Source: Xanthomonas cassavae CFBP 4642
Lineage (GTDB): Bacteria > Pseudomonadota > Gammaproteobacteria > Xanthomonadales > Xanthomonadaceae
Assembly (NCBI RefSeq): GCF_000454545.1
Contig: NZ_CM002139.1
Span: 3,217,201-3,276,916 of the forward strand
DNA: 59,716 nucleotides
Direction of reading: 5' to 3'
Shown: positions 9,748 through 18,858 of the stretch, in pieces
Position numbering within the stretch: position 1 is the first letter of the stretch
How the letters are laid out: every line of letters starts with the position of its first letter
Notes under the pieces: generated by a model
Databases searched by the model: none
Seen by the model: the letters and a program-made list of their open reading frames with translations, nothing else
Told to the model about the DNA's origin: nothing
Translations under genes and position numbers: made by a program

Positions 9748-12147
9748 ATGCACACCTCCAACGCACTCTCGCTTGCGATCTCGGTCGCACTCACCGCCTG
9801 TTCCTTCGCTGCCAGTGCGCAGTCGCAATCGACCCAGCCGCAGAAAACCCTGGACACCCTGATCGTCACCGGCACCCGCGTCAGCGACCGCACGGTGGCC
9901 GAATCCGAATCGCCGATCGACATCATCACCGAGCAGTCGCTGCAGGCCACCGGCGCGACCGACATCGCCACCGCGCTGGGCAAGCTGCTGCCGTCGCTGA
10001 ACTTCCCGCGCCCGGCGATCTCCGACGGCAACGATGCCGCGCGCCCGGCCACGCTGCGCGGCCTGTCGCCGGATGCGGTGCTGGTGCTGGTGGACGGCAA
10101 GCGCTATCACACCTCCTCGCTGATCAACTACAACTCGTACGTCGGCCGCGGCTCGGCGCCGGCCGATCTGAACTCGCTGCCGATGTCGGCCATCGCGCGC
10201 ATCGAAGTGCTGCGTGACGGCGCCTCGGCCCAGTACGGCTCCGATGCGATCGCCGGCGTGGTCAATATCGTGCTCAAGCATGGCGCCGATGCCGGCAGCA
10301 ACAGCGTGTCGGTCAATGGCGGCATCATGGACAAGGGCGATGGCGAGCAGAACGGCATCGACGGCTCGGTCGGCCTGCCGTTCGGCGGCAGCGGCGGCGA
10401 CACCGCACCGGGCTGGGTGCGGCTGTCGTGGAACTACCAGAACACCATGAGCACCAACCGCGGCGAGAACACCAACCGCGCCACCACCGTGCCGGGCACG
10501 CCCAATCCGGGCGGTGTACCCTACCAGCGCCACGGCGACCCGGCCTCCACGTTCTATCAGGGTCTGGCCGCATTCGGCTACGCGTTCTCGCCGAACCTGG
10601 AACTGTACGGCCATCTCAGCATGAGCCGTCGCGAGGTCACCTCCAACGGCTATTACCGCGCCGCCGACAACACCGCGCGCAACGTGCAGGCGATCTACCC
10701 GAACGGCTTCCTGCCGCAGATCTACAACCCCACCAACGACCGCTCGGCGGTGCTGGGTTTGAAGGGCAGCACCGAGAGCGAATGGAACTGGGACGTGTCG
10801 GCCACCTACGGCAAGAACGACATGACCTTCAACATCCTCAACAGCATCAACACCAACCTGTACTACACCACCGGCAGCTCGCCGACCAATTTCAATTCCG
10901 GTGGCTTCGAAACCGAACAGGGCACGATCAACCTGGACGTCAACAAGTCCTTCGACTGGGGCCTGGCGTATCCGGTCAACGTGGCCTTCGGTGCCGAGCA
11001 TCGCCAGGACCGCTACCAGATCACCGCCGGCTCGCCGGCCTCGTACTTCTTCGACCCCAATACCATCAATCCCGACGACGGCGCGCCGTATCCGGGCGGC
11101 GCGCAGGTGTTCTCCGGCCTGGAGCCGACGGTGGCCGGCAAGTTCGAACGCCACAGCAATGCGGTCTACGCCAACCTGGAAGCGGACATCACCGACAAGC
11201 TGTCCGGCGGCATCGCCGGGCGTTATGAAAACTACAGCGATGCCGGCTCCACGCGTTCGGGCAAGCTGTCGGCGCGCTACGCCTTCAGCGACACCTTCTC
11301 GCTGCGCGGCACCATCTCCAACGGCTTCCGCGCACCGTCGCTGGCCCAGCAGAACTACGCCTCGGTGGTGACGCTGATCCAGAACGGCGAGCTGGTACAG
11401 GTCGGTACCTACCGCACCTCCGACCCGGTCGCGGTGGCGCTGGGCGCCGGCCCGCTGAGCCCGGAGAAATCCACCAACTACGGCCTGGGCGCCGTGTGGC
11501 AGCCGACCGCCAGCTTCACCTCCAGCCTGGACGTGTACCAGATCCGCATCTGGGACCAGATCCTGTATTCGGACCAGCTGCAGCTGGCGCAGCCGATCGG
11601 CCAGGTGGCCGCGGTGCAGTTCTTCGTCAACGGCGCCACCAGCCGCACCCGTGGCGTGGACTGGATCAACAGCTATCTCGCCGACCTGGGCAGCTACGGC
11701 AAGCTCGATCTCAGTGCCAGCGCCAACTACAACAAGACCACGATCCTGGAACTGTCCAACCCCAACTTCGGGCGCGCCAGCCAGGGCCTGCTCACCGACG
11801 CCACCCCGCGCACCAAGTACATGGCAGCGGCGGACTGGACGCTGGGCGGTTTTGCGCTGAACTTCAACGCCACCCGCTACGGATCGATCAAGCGCATCAG
11901 CGACCCGGCCGATGGCAGCCAGGACCAGACCTACGACGCGCGCTGGCTGTTGAACCTGGCCGCCAGCCAGACCTGGAACGCATTCACCTTCACCGTGGGC
12001 GCGGACAACCTTACCAATCAGTATCCGACCAAGGCACAGCTCACCACCGCCTACGACGACCGCGCCGGCGGCCTGCAGTATTCGTCGCTGTCGCCGTTCG
12101 GCTTCAACGGCCGCTACTGGTACGGGAGGGTCACCTACCGGTTCTGA
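9748..12147 (+). CDS. TonB-dependent outer-membrane receptor 3
   Basis: The product has 799 residues and is the third paralogue. It shows a signal peptide ending near AASAQS, LDTLIVTGTR, and a plug with TLRGLSPDAVLVLVDGKRYH and VLRDGASAQYGSDAIAG. The barrel ends in WYGRVTYRF, a classic outer-membrane terminal Phe. It differs most from the other two, with a longer extracellular stretch after the plug rich in Asn, Thr and Gly (about residues 190-260) and LNSLPMSAIAR where the others have LNTIPV/LNTIPI. The ATG at 9748 begins the signal peptide. A strong hairpin 45 bases after the stop ends the transcript. Confidence 0.9.
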   Translation: MHTSNALSLAISVALTACSFAASAQSQSTQPQKTLDTLIVTGTRVSDRTVAESESPIDIITEQSLQATGATDIATALGKLLPSLNFPRPAISDGNDAARPATLRGLSPDAVLVLVDGKRYHTSSLINYNSYVGRGSAPADLNSLPMSAIARIEVLRDGASAQYGSDAIAGVVNIVLKHGADAGSNSVSVNGGIMDKGDGEQNGIDGSVGLPFGGSGGDTAPGWVRLSWNYQNTMSTNRGENTNRATTVPGTPNPGGVPYQRHGDPASTFYQGLAAFGYAFSPNLELYGHLSMSRREVTSNGYYRAADNTARNVQAIYPNGFLPQIYNPTNDRSAVLGLKGSTESEWNWDVSATYGKNDMTFNILNSINTNLYYTTGSSPTNFNSGGFETEQGTINLDVNKSFDWGLAYPVNVAFGAEHRQDRYQITAGSPASYFFDPNTINPDDGAPYPGGAQVFSGLEPTVAGKFERHSNAVYANLEADITDKLSGGIAGRYENYSDAGSTRSGKLSARYAFSDTFSLRGTISNGFRAPSLAQQNYASVVTLIQNGELVQVGTYRTSDPVAVALGAGPLSPEKSTNYGLGAVWQPTASFTSSLDVYQIRIWDQILYSDQLQLAQPIGQVAAVQFFVNGATSRTRGVDWINSYLADLGSYGKLDLSASANYNKTTILELSNPNFGRASQGLLTDATPRTKYMAAADWTLGGFALNFNATRYGSIKRISDPADGSQDQTYDARWLLNLAASQTWNAFTFTVGADNLTNQYPTKAQLTTAYDDRAGGLQYSSLSPFGFNGRYWYGRVTYRF

Positions 12148-12191
12148 CCGGCGGGTTCGAGCGGACCTGCCGATCCGCGCCTGCGTCAACG

Positions 12192-12221
12192 CAAACACCG
12201 CCGAGCAATCGGCGGTGTTTG
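12192..12221 (+). terminator. Rho-independent-type terminator after receptor 3
   Basis: A perfect 13-base stem CAAACACCGCCGA / TCGGCGGTGTTTG closes a GCAA tetraloop. The descending arm ends GTGTTTGTCGTT, so the T-rich part is short. It may also serve the convergent P450 gene. Confidence 0.7.
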
Positions 12222-12337
12222 TCGTTGTGGGCTTCGATTCGCCAGCAGCGGCCGTGCGTCTCTGCCGCGGTGATTGCCAGCGCTATGACTGCAGCAACAC
12301 TGCGTGCCGGTCCGGCGCTGCGCCGCCTGGCCGCAGT

Positions 12338-13531
12338 TCACCAGGAAGCGAACAGTGCGTCGACACCACGCAGGTTGGCGCGATCGTTCCAGCTCAGCGT
12401 GTCCAGCTGCTCCAGCCGAAGCGCCGGCAGACGCGCCAGCAGGCAGGCCAGCGCGGCTTCCATTTCGATCAGCGCCAGCCGGTTGCCCAGGCAGTGGTGA
12501 ATGCCGCCACCGAAGGACAGCGCACGGCCCTGCTGGCGGCGGATATCCAGCAGCTGCGGGTCGGTGAACTGCAGCGTGTCGTGATTGGCCGCGCCCAGCA
12601 TCAGATACAGCATGGCGCCCTGGGAGACCGCCACGCCCTCGATCTCAAAATCCTGCAACGCCGTGCGCGTGGCGATCTGCACCGAGCTGTCGTAGCGCAT
12701 GCATTCGAGCACTGCATTGGGCAGCAGGCTCGGGGTTTCCTGCAGCAGGCGCAATTGCTGCGGATGCCGATACAGCGCGACCAGCGCATTGCAGATCATG
12801 TTGGAGGTGGTCTCGTGGCCGGCAAAGAATAGCAGGATCACGTTGGAGACGATCTCCTCGTCGCTCAGGCGGCGGCCGTTGTCCTCGGCCTGGATGAAAC
12901 GCGCGATCAGATCATCGCCGCCAGCGCTGCGCCGTTGCGCGATCACGCCGTGGAAATATGTCGCCAGCTGGTCGTACGCAACGCTGGTGGCCTGCAGTTC
13001 TTCCGCCGTCATCATCGGATCGAAGACTTTTGCCAGTGCGCTGGTCGCGTGACTCAACGCAGTGACATCGGCCGCATCGATATCCAGCATCCGGCAGATG
13101 ATGGCGATCGGCAGCGGGAACGCGAACTCGGTCAGCAGATCGCAGTGGCCGTTTGCCTGAAAGGCATCGATCAACCCGGCAGCGGTATCGCTGGCCACTT
13201 CACGCATGGATTCCATCTGCCGCGCACCAAAGGCCTGTGTCATCAGTCCGCGCAACTGGGTGTGCAGCGGCGGGTTGAGCAGCAGGAACATGCGGCTCAT
13301 GCCCCGAAACAGCGGCAGGTGCACCGCCGCCTCGCCGTAACGCAGACGAATGCTTTGCAGATAGTCGCGGCCGACCCGGCGATCGCTGAGCAGGCGATCG
13401 ACCACGGCGTAACGGCCGGACATCAGCCGCCCGTCTGCCACCTGCACCAACGCGCCTTCGGCGCGCAGGCGCGCGTAGGTCGGATAGGGATCGTGCCGGA
13501 ACTGGGGTGTTGCCAAATCGCTGAGATGCAT
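12338..13531 (-). CDS. cytochrome P450
   Basis: The product has 397 residues, typical of a soluble bacterial P450. The I-helix oxygen-binding motif is FFAGHETTSN, the K-helix ExxR is ECMR, and the heme-binding loop is FGGGIHHCLGNRLA with the Cys thiolate ligand. P450s use electrons from a ferredoxin and reductase to mono-oxygenate small molecules; no redox partner gene lies next to it, so partners must be elsewhere. The overall pattern resembles bacterial CYP107/CYP133-like enzymes, but that assignment is from memory. The ATG at 13531 starts the normal N-terminus (MHLSDLATPQFRHDPYPTYA). It is convergent with receptor 3 and divergent from the antiporter. Confidence 0.9.
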   Translation of the reverse strand: MHLSDLATPQFRHDPYPTYARLRAEGALVQVADGRLMSGRYAVVDRLLSDRRVGRDYLQSIRLRYGEAAVHLPLFRGMSRMFLLLNPPLHTQLRGLMTQAFGARQMESMREVASDTAAGLIDAFQANGHCDLLTEFAFPLPIAIICRMLDIDAADVTALSHATSALAKVFDPMMTAEELQATSVAYDQLATYFHGVIAQRRSAGGDDLIARFIQAEDNGRRLSDEEIVSNVILLFFAGHETTSNMICNALVALYRHPQQLRLLQETPSLLPNAVLECMRYDSSVQIATRTALQDFEIEGVAVSQGAMLYLMLGAANHDTLQFTDPQLLDIRRQQGRALSFGGGIHHCLGNRLALIEMEAALACLLARLPALRLEQLDTLSWNDRANLRGVDALFASW

Positions 13532-13976
13532 GGCCTGGCTCGTGTGGCGTCACCCGCAACGGGGCGATGCGTGCGTGAGCGTGCCGAACGACGCAGGCGC
13601 TCCACTGGGAGCCCGGATTGTCGGCCAGCACCGCGCTGCGGCCTTGAGCAGGGGCGAAGCGGTGTCGTCAATGTTGAATCGGCGTGCCGGACTTGCGTCC
13701 TGCGTCGCAGCTCGCACGCGCAGGCGCGGGCCACGGCGGTTTACGCGCGGCGCCTGACGCATGGATCGGCCTGCGCGCATGCGCGGCGTGTCGCATCGCG
13801 TTAATCAAGCGCTGTGTACTATGGGCGTCCGGCCAACCGGACCAGCAACGCGGTCCCGGTTCCCCCGCGCCGGACCCCAGCCATGACCACGCAATGCCCG
13901 CAGGCGACGCCCGGCGCAGTGCCGTTGGCTGGTCGCGCCCGCGACGCTCTCTCGGACACTCTCACAACGGATTGGA
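13532..13976. other. divergent intergenic region, no gene seen
   Basis: This 445-base stretch separates the divergent P450 and antiporter genes and must contain both promoters. I could not pick clear -35/-10 pairs, and open frames here have no recognisable features. Confidence 0.4.
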
Positions 13977-15674
13977 ATGCATCACGACACCAGCCTCATC
14001 GACATCATCGCCGTCGGCCTCGCGGTCGCTTTCGTGCTGGGCACGCTCGCACAGAAAGTGAAACTCTCGCCGCTGGTCGGCTATCTGCTGGCCGGCGTCT
14101 GCGTCGGGCCGTTCACGCCCGGCTTTGTGGCCGACCAGACCATGGCCAACCAGCTGTCCGAGCTGGGCGTGATGCTGCTGATGTTCGGCGTGGGCCTGCA
14201 CTTCTCGCTCGACGATCTGATGGAAGTGAAATGGATCGCCATTCCGGGCGCATTGGCGCAGATCGTGGTCGCCACGCTGCTTGGCTGGGCGCTGGCCTGG
14301 AGCATGGGCTGGCCGTTGATGCATGGGCTGGTGTTCGGTCTGGCGCTGTCGGTGGCCAGTACCGTGGTGCTGCTGCGCGCACTGGAAGAACGCCGCCTGC
14401 TGGAAACCCAGCGCGGCCGCATCGCGGTGGGCTGGCTGATCGTCGAAGACCTGGTGATGGTGATCGCGCTGGTGATGTTGCCGGCGCTGGCCGAGGTGCT
14501 GGGCACCGCCGCGCCGGCCGCGGCGCATGCCGGTGAATCCACCTCGCTGCTGGCCGCGCTGGGCCTGACGCTGTTCAAGATGGTGGCGTTCGTGGCGGTG
14601 ATGCTGGTGGTCGGGCGGCGGGTGATTCCGTGGTCGCTGGAAAAGGTCGCCGCCACCGGCTCGCGCGAACTGTTCACCCTGGCCGTCCTCGGCATCGCGC
14701 TGGGCGTGGCGTTCCTGTCGGCCACGCTGTTCGGGGTGTCGTTCGCGCTGGGCGCGTTCTTCGCCGGCATGTTGCTGAAGGAATCCGAGCTCAGCCACAA
14801 GGCCGCCAGCGACTCGCTGCCGTTGCGCGATGCGTTCGCGGTGTTGTTCTTCGTCTCGGTGGGCATGCTGTTCGACCCGACGATCCTGGTCGAGCATCCG
14901 TGGCAGGTACTGGCCACGTTCCTGACCGTGACCCTGGGCAAGTCGCTGGCAGCATTCGTGATCGTGCGTGCGTTCGGCCACCCCACCGGCACCGCGCTGA
15001 CCATTTCCACCAGCCTGGCGCAGATTGGCGAGTTCTCCTTCATCCTGGCCGGGCTGGGTGTGCAGCTGGCGATCCTGCCGGAAACCGGGCGCGACCTGAT
15101 CCTGGCCGGCGCGCTGCTGTCGATCATCGCCAACCCGTTCCTGTTCTCGTGGCTGGACCGCTGGCAGGCCAGGCAGGCGCAGGACGCTCCGGCCGCGGTG
15201 GAGCCCGAACTGCCGCCCGGCCCGCCGCTGCCGCTGGACGGCCATGCCATCGTGATCGGCTATGGCCGCGTCGGCAGCGCGCTGGCGCAGTTGCTGCGTA
15301 GCCGCGGCGTGCCGGTGCTGGTGATCGACGACAACAGCGATCATGTGGCCAAGGCGCATGCGGCCGGCATTCCCGGTATCCGCGGCAGTGCGGCGGCCGA
15401 CCGCGTGCTGGCCGAAGCCCGCCCGGAGCACGCCAAGATCGCGATCCTGGCGATCCCGCAGCCGCTGGAAGCCGGCGAGGCGCTGGCCAAGCTGCGCGCG
15501 ATCAACCCCTCGCTGACGCTGCTGGCGCGCGCGCACAGCGACACCGAGGTCAAGCACCTGCTCGAACACGGCGCCGACGGCGCGGTGCTGGCCGAACGCG
15601 AGCTGGCCTATTCGCTGGCCGAGATGGTGATGTCCACTCCGCCGTATCGGGCGTTGAACGTGCCGGCGTCTTGA
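13977..15674 (+). CDS. ybaL: CPA2 cation:proton antiporter, YbaL/KefB type
   Basis: The product has 565 residues. The N-terminal 390 or so form a multi-helix CPA2 membrane domain, starting with LVGYLLAGVCVGPFTPGF and containing LSVASTVVLLRALEER and the ion-pathway helix GWLIVEDLVMVIALVMLPAL. The C-terminal part is a TrkA-N/Rossmann nucleotide-binding domain (HAIVIGYGRVGSALAQLL, then a VLVIDDN strand end). This is the architecture of E. coli YbaL and of KefB/KefC, which exchange K+ or Na+ for protons; length and domain order favour YbaL. No KefG/KefF-type ancillary gene is adjacent. It acts in the inner membrane in pH or potassium homeostasis or electrophile stress. Confidence 0.85.
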   Translation: MHHDTSLIDIIAVGLAVAFVLGTLAQKVKLSPLVGYLLAGVCVGPFTPGFVADQTMANQLSELGVMLLMFGVGLHFSLDDLMEVKWIAIPGALAQIVVATLLGWALAWSMGWPLMHGLVFGLALSVASTVVLLRALEERRLLETQRGRIAVGWLIVEDLVMVIALVMLPALAEVLGTAAPAAAHAGESTSLLAALGLTLFKMVAFVAVMLVVGRRVIPWSLEKVAATGSRELFTLAVLGIALGVAFLSATLFGVSFALGAFFAGMLLKESELSHKAASDSLPLRDAFAVLFFVSVGMLFDPTILVEHPWQVLATFLTVTLGKSLAAFVIVRAFGHPTGTALTISTSLAQIGEFSFILAGLGVQLAILPETGRDLILAGALLSIIANPFLFSWLDRWQARQAQDAPAAVEPELPPGPPLPLDGHAIVIGYGRVGSALAQLLRSRGVPVLVIDDNSDHVAKAHAAGIPGIRGSAAADRVLAEARPEHAKIAILAIPQPLEAGEALAKLRAINPSLTLLARAHSDTEVKHLLEHGADGAVLAERELAYSLAEMVMSTPPYRALNVPAS

Positions 15675-15805
15675 TGCCGGCGACCGTCCACAGCGCTCCG
15701 TCGACAAGGAGCATGCGCATCCCCTGCGCTTTTCAGGATTCGATTTTCCCGGATCGCAGCGAGCAGGGGTTGTAATGGGCGATGCATGCCAAGTTAGCGC
15801 CGACC

Positions 15806-16402
15806 TCAGCGCGGCTTGACCAGCCGATACTGGCGACGATCACCATAGGCCGCGCCCTTGGTTTCTACATTGGCGCATAACTGCCCGCCACACAATGTCA
15901 CGTCGGCGGCGTTGTAAGCGCGCAGCAACTCCGCGCGCAATTGATTGTCGCGTATCTCCTGGCGGTACTGGTTCAACAACCATCCACCACCGCCCAGCAG
16001 CAGCAGACTTCCCAGGACGACCGCAGCACCTTTCCACAACAGCAGGCGCTGCCCGCGCTCGATGCGCTTGAGTTGATCGGCCAGCGACTGCGCGCCTTCA
16101 CCGATCAACCCACCGGCATGCTGCAGGCGCTTCTCGAAATCGGCGACGGGTTGATCCATTCCCTGCTGGATGCTCCGAATCAGCGCATCGGGCACACGCT
16201 GCAACGTTTGTTCGGCTGAGCGCGTCACCACGTTTGGCAGCGACTGGGCCACCTGCTCCAACTGCTGCGCAAGACGGCGCTGCAGCTGCTCCAATTCGCC
16301 GCATCGGCGCTCGAACTGTTCCATCAGCATGGCGGCTTTGCTGACCAGCGCAATCGGGTCTTGTGCGTCCATCGTGCGTCCAGTCTTCCTGGTGATGACC
16401 AT
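15806..16402 (-). CDS. coiled-coil, single-pass membrane protein coupled to the lipase gene
   Basis: The product has 198 residues. Residues 20-130 are Gln- and Arg-rich and predicted coiled coil (FERRCGELEQLQRRLAQQLE). One strong membrane segment follows at about 133-152 (LLLWKGAAVVLGSLLLLGGG), then a short C-terminal domain with two Cys (VTLCGGQLCAN). Its ATG overlaps the lipase stop by one base (TAATG), so translation is probably coupled; an internal ATG at 16372 (MDAQDP) is an alternative start. I recall similar proteins labelled relaxation or mobilization proteins, but no relaxase motif is visible. Its tight linkage to the lipase suggests a role in that protein's delivery or control. Confidence 0.65.
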   Translation of the reverse strand: MVITRKTGRTMDAQDPIALVSKAAMLMEQFERRCGELEQLQRRLAQQLEQVAQSLPNVVTRSAEQTLQRVPDALIRSIQQGMDQPVADFEKRLQHAGGLIGEGAQSLADQLKRIERGQRLLLWKGAAVVLGSLLLLGGGGWLLNQYRQEIRDNQLRAELLRAYNAADVTLCGGQLCANVETKGAAYGDRRQYRLVKPR

Positions 16403-17715
16403 TACAGGCTACGTGCGCCGATGCGCATGGTCTCTTGCTGCTGCGACTCGGCCTGTTGCCGCTGTGCCTGCATCGCCTGTTGGGCTGCCTGCTGTTCCTG
16501 CTGGTTCACTGTCTCGACGGCCTCGGCGCGCAATGCGCGTCCAGGCGGCTCATTGGCCAGGGTCTGCGTCATCTGACGGAACTGATCGCGGTCGCCGCTC
16601 TGTGCGGCAGCCAACATGCGATCAAGAAATGCGCTTGGGTCTTCGTGCATTGTCGGCAACCTACCGTGTGTCTGCGCTGCCACACGGGCATCCTGCGCAT
16701 CCTGCTTGAGCGGCACCTGCCACCCCTGCGGCGCATGGCTGCGCTCGCGGTCCTGCTGAAACTGCTGCATCTGCTGCTGCCAGCTGGGCGCATCCATTTC
16801 CCGACGCCCGGCCCCAGGTTCCACCGGACCACGCAGGTGATCGACGCCATCACGGGCCAGCCCAGGGATTCCGCGCGAGTACAACGTCAGGCCTGACCGA
16901 AGCGCTTCCACGTCGCCGCGATACCTCTCGATCATTGGTGAGTGCTGCCGAGCAAGCTTCTGGGTTGAAGGGTCTTCCAAGACGGAGGTGTCCGCTTTGC
17001 CAGCCCCATCGACTGGCAGGAAGTTATGCATGCGATGCGATTCACCCAACCTGACAGCCGCCGAAAGCGGATCACGCGCGTCCAACGCACTGCGGTCGTT
17101 GGAGTAGTCCGCGGCCTTTAGGACAGCAATTTCCTGCGGTGCGGCATAGACCTTGACTTGGCCGTAATGGCGGCTTGCGGCGCTGACTGCATCGCCGGCC
17201 ATGACATGATTGATTACATCGCTGCCGCCTTCCGGTATCCGCCGATCCAGACTGACCGCGCCGTAGGCGTCGAAGGTCTGCCCCTTAAGTCCGAAGTGAT
17301 GCGCAGTAACTTGTGCCAAATTGCCACCGAGCGAGTGGCCTGCAACCGTCACATCGGGCATTGGTAGACCGGTACTGACATGTTTTTGTTCTGCATACTT
17401 CAAGGCGCCCCGTGTAAACGCGATAGCGTCTACCACCTGCGCATTGTGGCGAGTCGCGACCATCCCACCGTCGGCCAGTGCACCGTCCAGTAAGGGCTGG
17501 CGATCAAACTCGCTTCCTCGGTGGACAACCACTATTTCCCTGGTATCGGCTCTTTCGTAGATGACGCCTTGGTAGCCTGACGGCTTGTCCACGTATTGCA
17601 AACGTCGGACAAGTAGACCGCCAATATTTACAACAGCGCTTCGCTCTCCGGTATCTTCAGGCTTGTCGTAGCCATCTCGGGTCAGTGCGGCATACTGCTG
17701 GCTAGTGAGGCTCAT
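16402..17715 (-). CDS. class 3-type lipase, candidate secreted antibacterial effector
   Basis: The product has 437 residues. The N-terminal 230 or so form an alpha/beta-hydrolase lipase domain of the class 3/DUF2974 kind: VVVHRGSE near the oxyanion region, nucleophile elbow VAGHSLGGN (GxSxG), candidate Asp in MAGDAVSA and candidate His in SHRMHNFLP. There is no signal peptide. The C-terminal 200 residues are low-complexity and very rich in Gln, Glu and Ala (QQEQQAAQQAMQAQ). Xanthomonas toxins sent to rival bacteria through its type IV system often end in a Gln-rich secretion domain (XVIPCD), but I could not find that domain's conserved motifs with confidence. Lipoprotein genes upstream look like immunity partners. 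The ATG at 17715 has GGAG upstream. An IS separates the gene from the rest of its operon. Confidence 0.7.
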   Translation of the reverse strand: MSLTSQQYAALTRDGYDKPEDTGERSAVVNIGGLLVRRLQYVDKPSGYQGVIYERADTREIVVVHRGSEFDRQPLLDGALADGGMVATRHNAQVVDAIAFTRGALKYAEQKHVSTGLPMPDVTVAGHSLGGNLAQVTAHHFGLKGQTFDAYGAVSLDRRIPEGGSDVINHVMAGDAVSAASRHYGQVKVYAAPQEIAVLKAADYSNDRSALDARDPLSAAVRLGESHRMHNFLPVDGAGKADTSVLEDPSTQKLARQHSPMIERYRGDVEALRSGLTLYSRGIPGLARDGVDHLRGPVEPGAGRREMDAPSWQQQMQQFQQDRERSHAPQGWQVPLKQDAQDARVAAQTHGRLPTMHEDPSAFLDRMLAAAQSGDRDQFRQMTQTLANEPPGRALRAEAVETVNQQEQQAAQQAMQAQRQQAESQQQETMRIGARSL

Positions 17716-17797
17716 GGGGCCGCCCTCTCCGCTTTGAGAGTTATAAGAAATAAATTACTTCGATTTGGCTCTGCGTATTTTTCAGCAGACCTTAGAC

Positions 17798-17817
17798 TCA
17801 ACTTCCAAGTGCAACAC
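17798..17817 (+). repeat. left terminal inverted repeat of the IS
   Basis: TCAACTTCCAAGTGCAACAC; differs from the right end at one position (C for G at base 8). Confidence 0.9.
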
Positions 17818-17841
17818 CCCGCCTTGACGTAGGGTAGCGGC

Positions 17842-18858
17842 ATGGGCACACAGTACAGGCACCTGGGTTCCGAAGAACGCGCTTTGCTTCAAATTGAACT
17901 CGGTAACGGAATGAGCATCAACTCCATTGCAAGGCGACTCAATCGCAGTGCGTCCACCCTGTCGCGCGAGATAAGGCGACAGGGCGAACCTGTCTATGCG
18001 GCAACCAGCGCAGCCAGCAACTATCGGCTGCGCCGCAGAGCGTGCGTTCGAAGGCGCCGGCTTGTTGAAGGCAGTGCGCTCTTTCAGCAGGTGCGTGACG
18101 ACTTGGTTCTGTATCGTTGGTCGCCCCAGCAAATTGCTGCCAAGCTCAAGGCCATGCATCCGGATGATCCAAGTCAACGCGTGAGTCACGAAACAATCTA
18201 CGCCGCTATCTACGCGCATCCGCGTGGTGGTTTGAAGAAAGAGCTTGTGGAGGCGCTTCGTCAGCACAAGCCGACGCGAGGCTTGCGCCGTACAACCGCT
18301 GCCAAGCGCACGTGGGTGCCGGAGGAGCTGCGTATCGTCCATCGGCCTGAAGAGGTGGCGCAGCGCTTGATTCCTGGGCACTGGGAAGGCGACCTGATCA
18401 AAGGGGCTTTCAACCGCTCGTGCGTAGGCACGCTGGTGGAGCGAAAGACGCGCTTTGTGGTGCTGTGCAAGATGGATGGCTGTACTGCACAGGATGCGCT
18501 GGAGGGCTTCACGCGACAGATGAAGAAGCTGCCGCGTTTCCTACTGGGAAGCCTCACCTATGACCGCGGAACCGAGATGACGTGTTATCCAGAGCTGATG
18601 AAGCGGCTCAACATCGATCTTTGGTTCGCCGATCCACATGCGCCCTGGCAGCGCGGCAGCAATGAGAACACCAACGGCCTGCTGCGCCAGTTCATGCCAA
18701 AAGGCGCGGACTTGTCCAAGGCGAGCCAGGAGTATCTCAACAACGTCGCCGACCTGATGAACGCCCGGCCACGGCAGACGCTTGGCTGGAAGACGCCGAA
18801 CCAGGCGCTGGAAGAAGAGATCGCTCAATTCAACTCACGTGTTGCACTTGCAAGTTGA
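17842..18858 (+). CDS. IS30-family transposase
   Basis: The product has 338 residues. An N-terminal helix-turn-helix binds the IS ends (GMSINSIARRLNRSASTLSR). The catalytic DDE triad is readable: Asp in GHWEGDLIKG, Asp in LTYDRGTEM and Glu in GSNENTNGLLRQF. This is the complete IS30 layout, with no frameshift or stop. The ATG at 17842 lies 44 bases inside the left end. It is transcribed against the direction of the interrupted operon. Confidence 0.95.
   Translation: MGTQYRHLGSEERALLQIELGNGMSINSIARRLNRSASTLSREIRRQGEPVYAATSAASNYRLRRRACVRRRRLVEGSALFQQVRDDLVLYRWSPQQIAAKLKAMHPDDPSQRVSHETIYAAIYAHPRGGLKKELVEALRQHKPTRGLRRTTAAKRTWVPEELRIVHRPEEVAQRLIPGHWEGDLIKGAFNRSCVGTLVERKTRFVVLCKMDGCTAQDALEGFTRQMKKLPRFLLGSLTYDRGTEMTCYPELMKRLNIDLWFADPHAPWQRGSNENTNGLLRQFMPKGADLSKASQEYLNNVADLMNARPRQTLGWKTPNQALEEEIAQFNSRVALAS

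Larger units (their letters stand above)
17798..18858 (+). mobile_element. IS30-family insertion sequence, 1061 bp
   Basis: The element is bounded by terminal inverted repeats starting TCAACTT (20 bases, 19 matching) and flanked by a 3-base direct repeat GAC at 17795-17797 and 18859-18861, the target-site duplication size expected of IS30. It carries one transposase gene whose TGA stop forms the last three bases of the element. Perfect flanks, intact ends and an intact transposase suggest a recent, potentially active insertion. It landed in the minus-strand lipoprotein/lipase operon. Confidence 0.9.

Noticed and set aside
13962..15707. A 581-residue frame antisense to the antiporter
   Set aside because: Its composition (long runs of Gln, His and Arg) is that of the reverse reading of a membrane protein in GC-rich DNA.
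15675..15805. CCCCTGC / GCAGGGG inverted pair after the antiporter as a terminator
   Set aside because: The arms are only seven bases and more than 30 bases apart, too weak to call.
16402..17000. Assigning the Gln-rich lipase tail as an XVIPCD type IV secretion domain
   Set aside because: The composition fits, but I could not see the conserved motifs of that domain, so the secretion route is left open.
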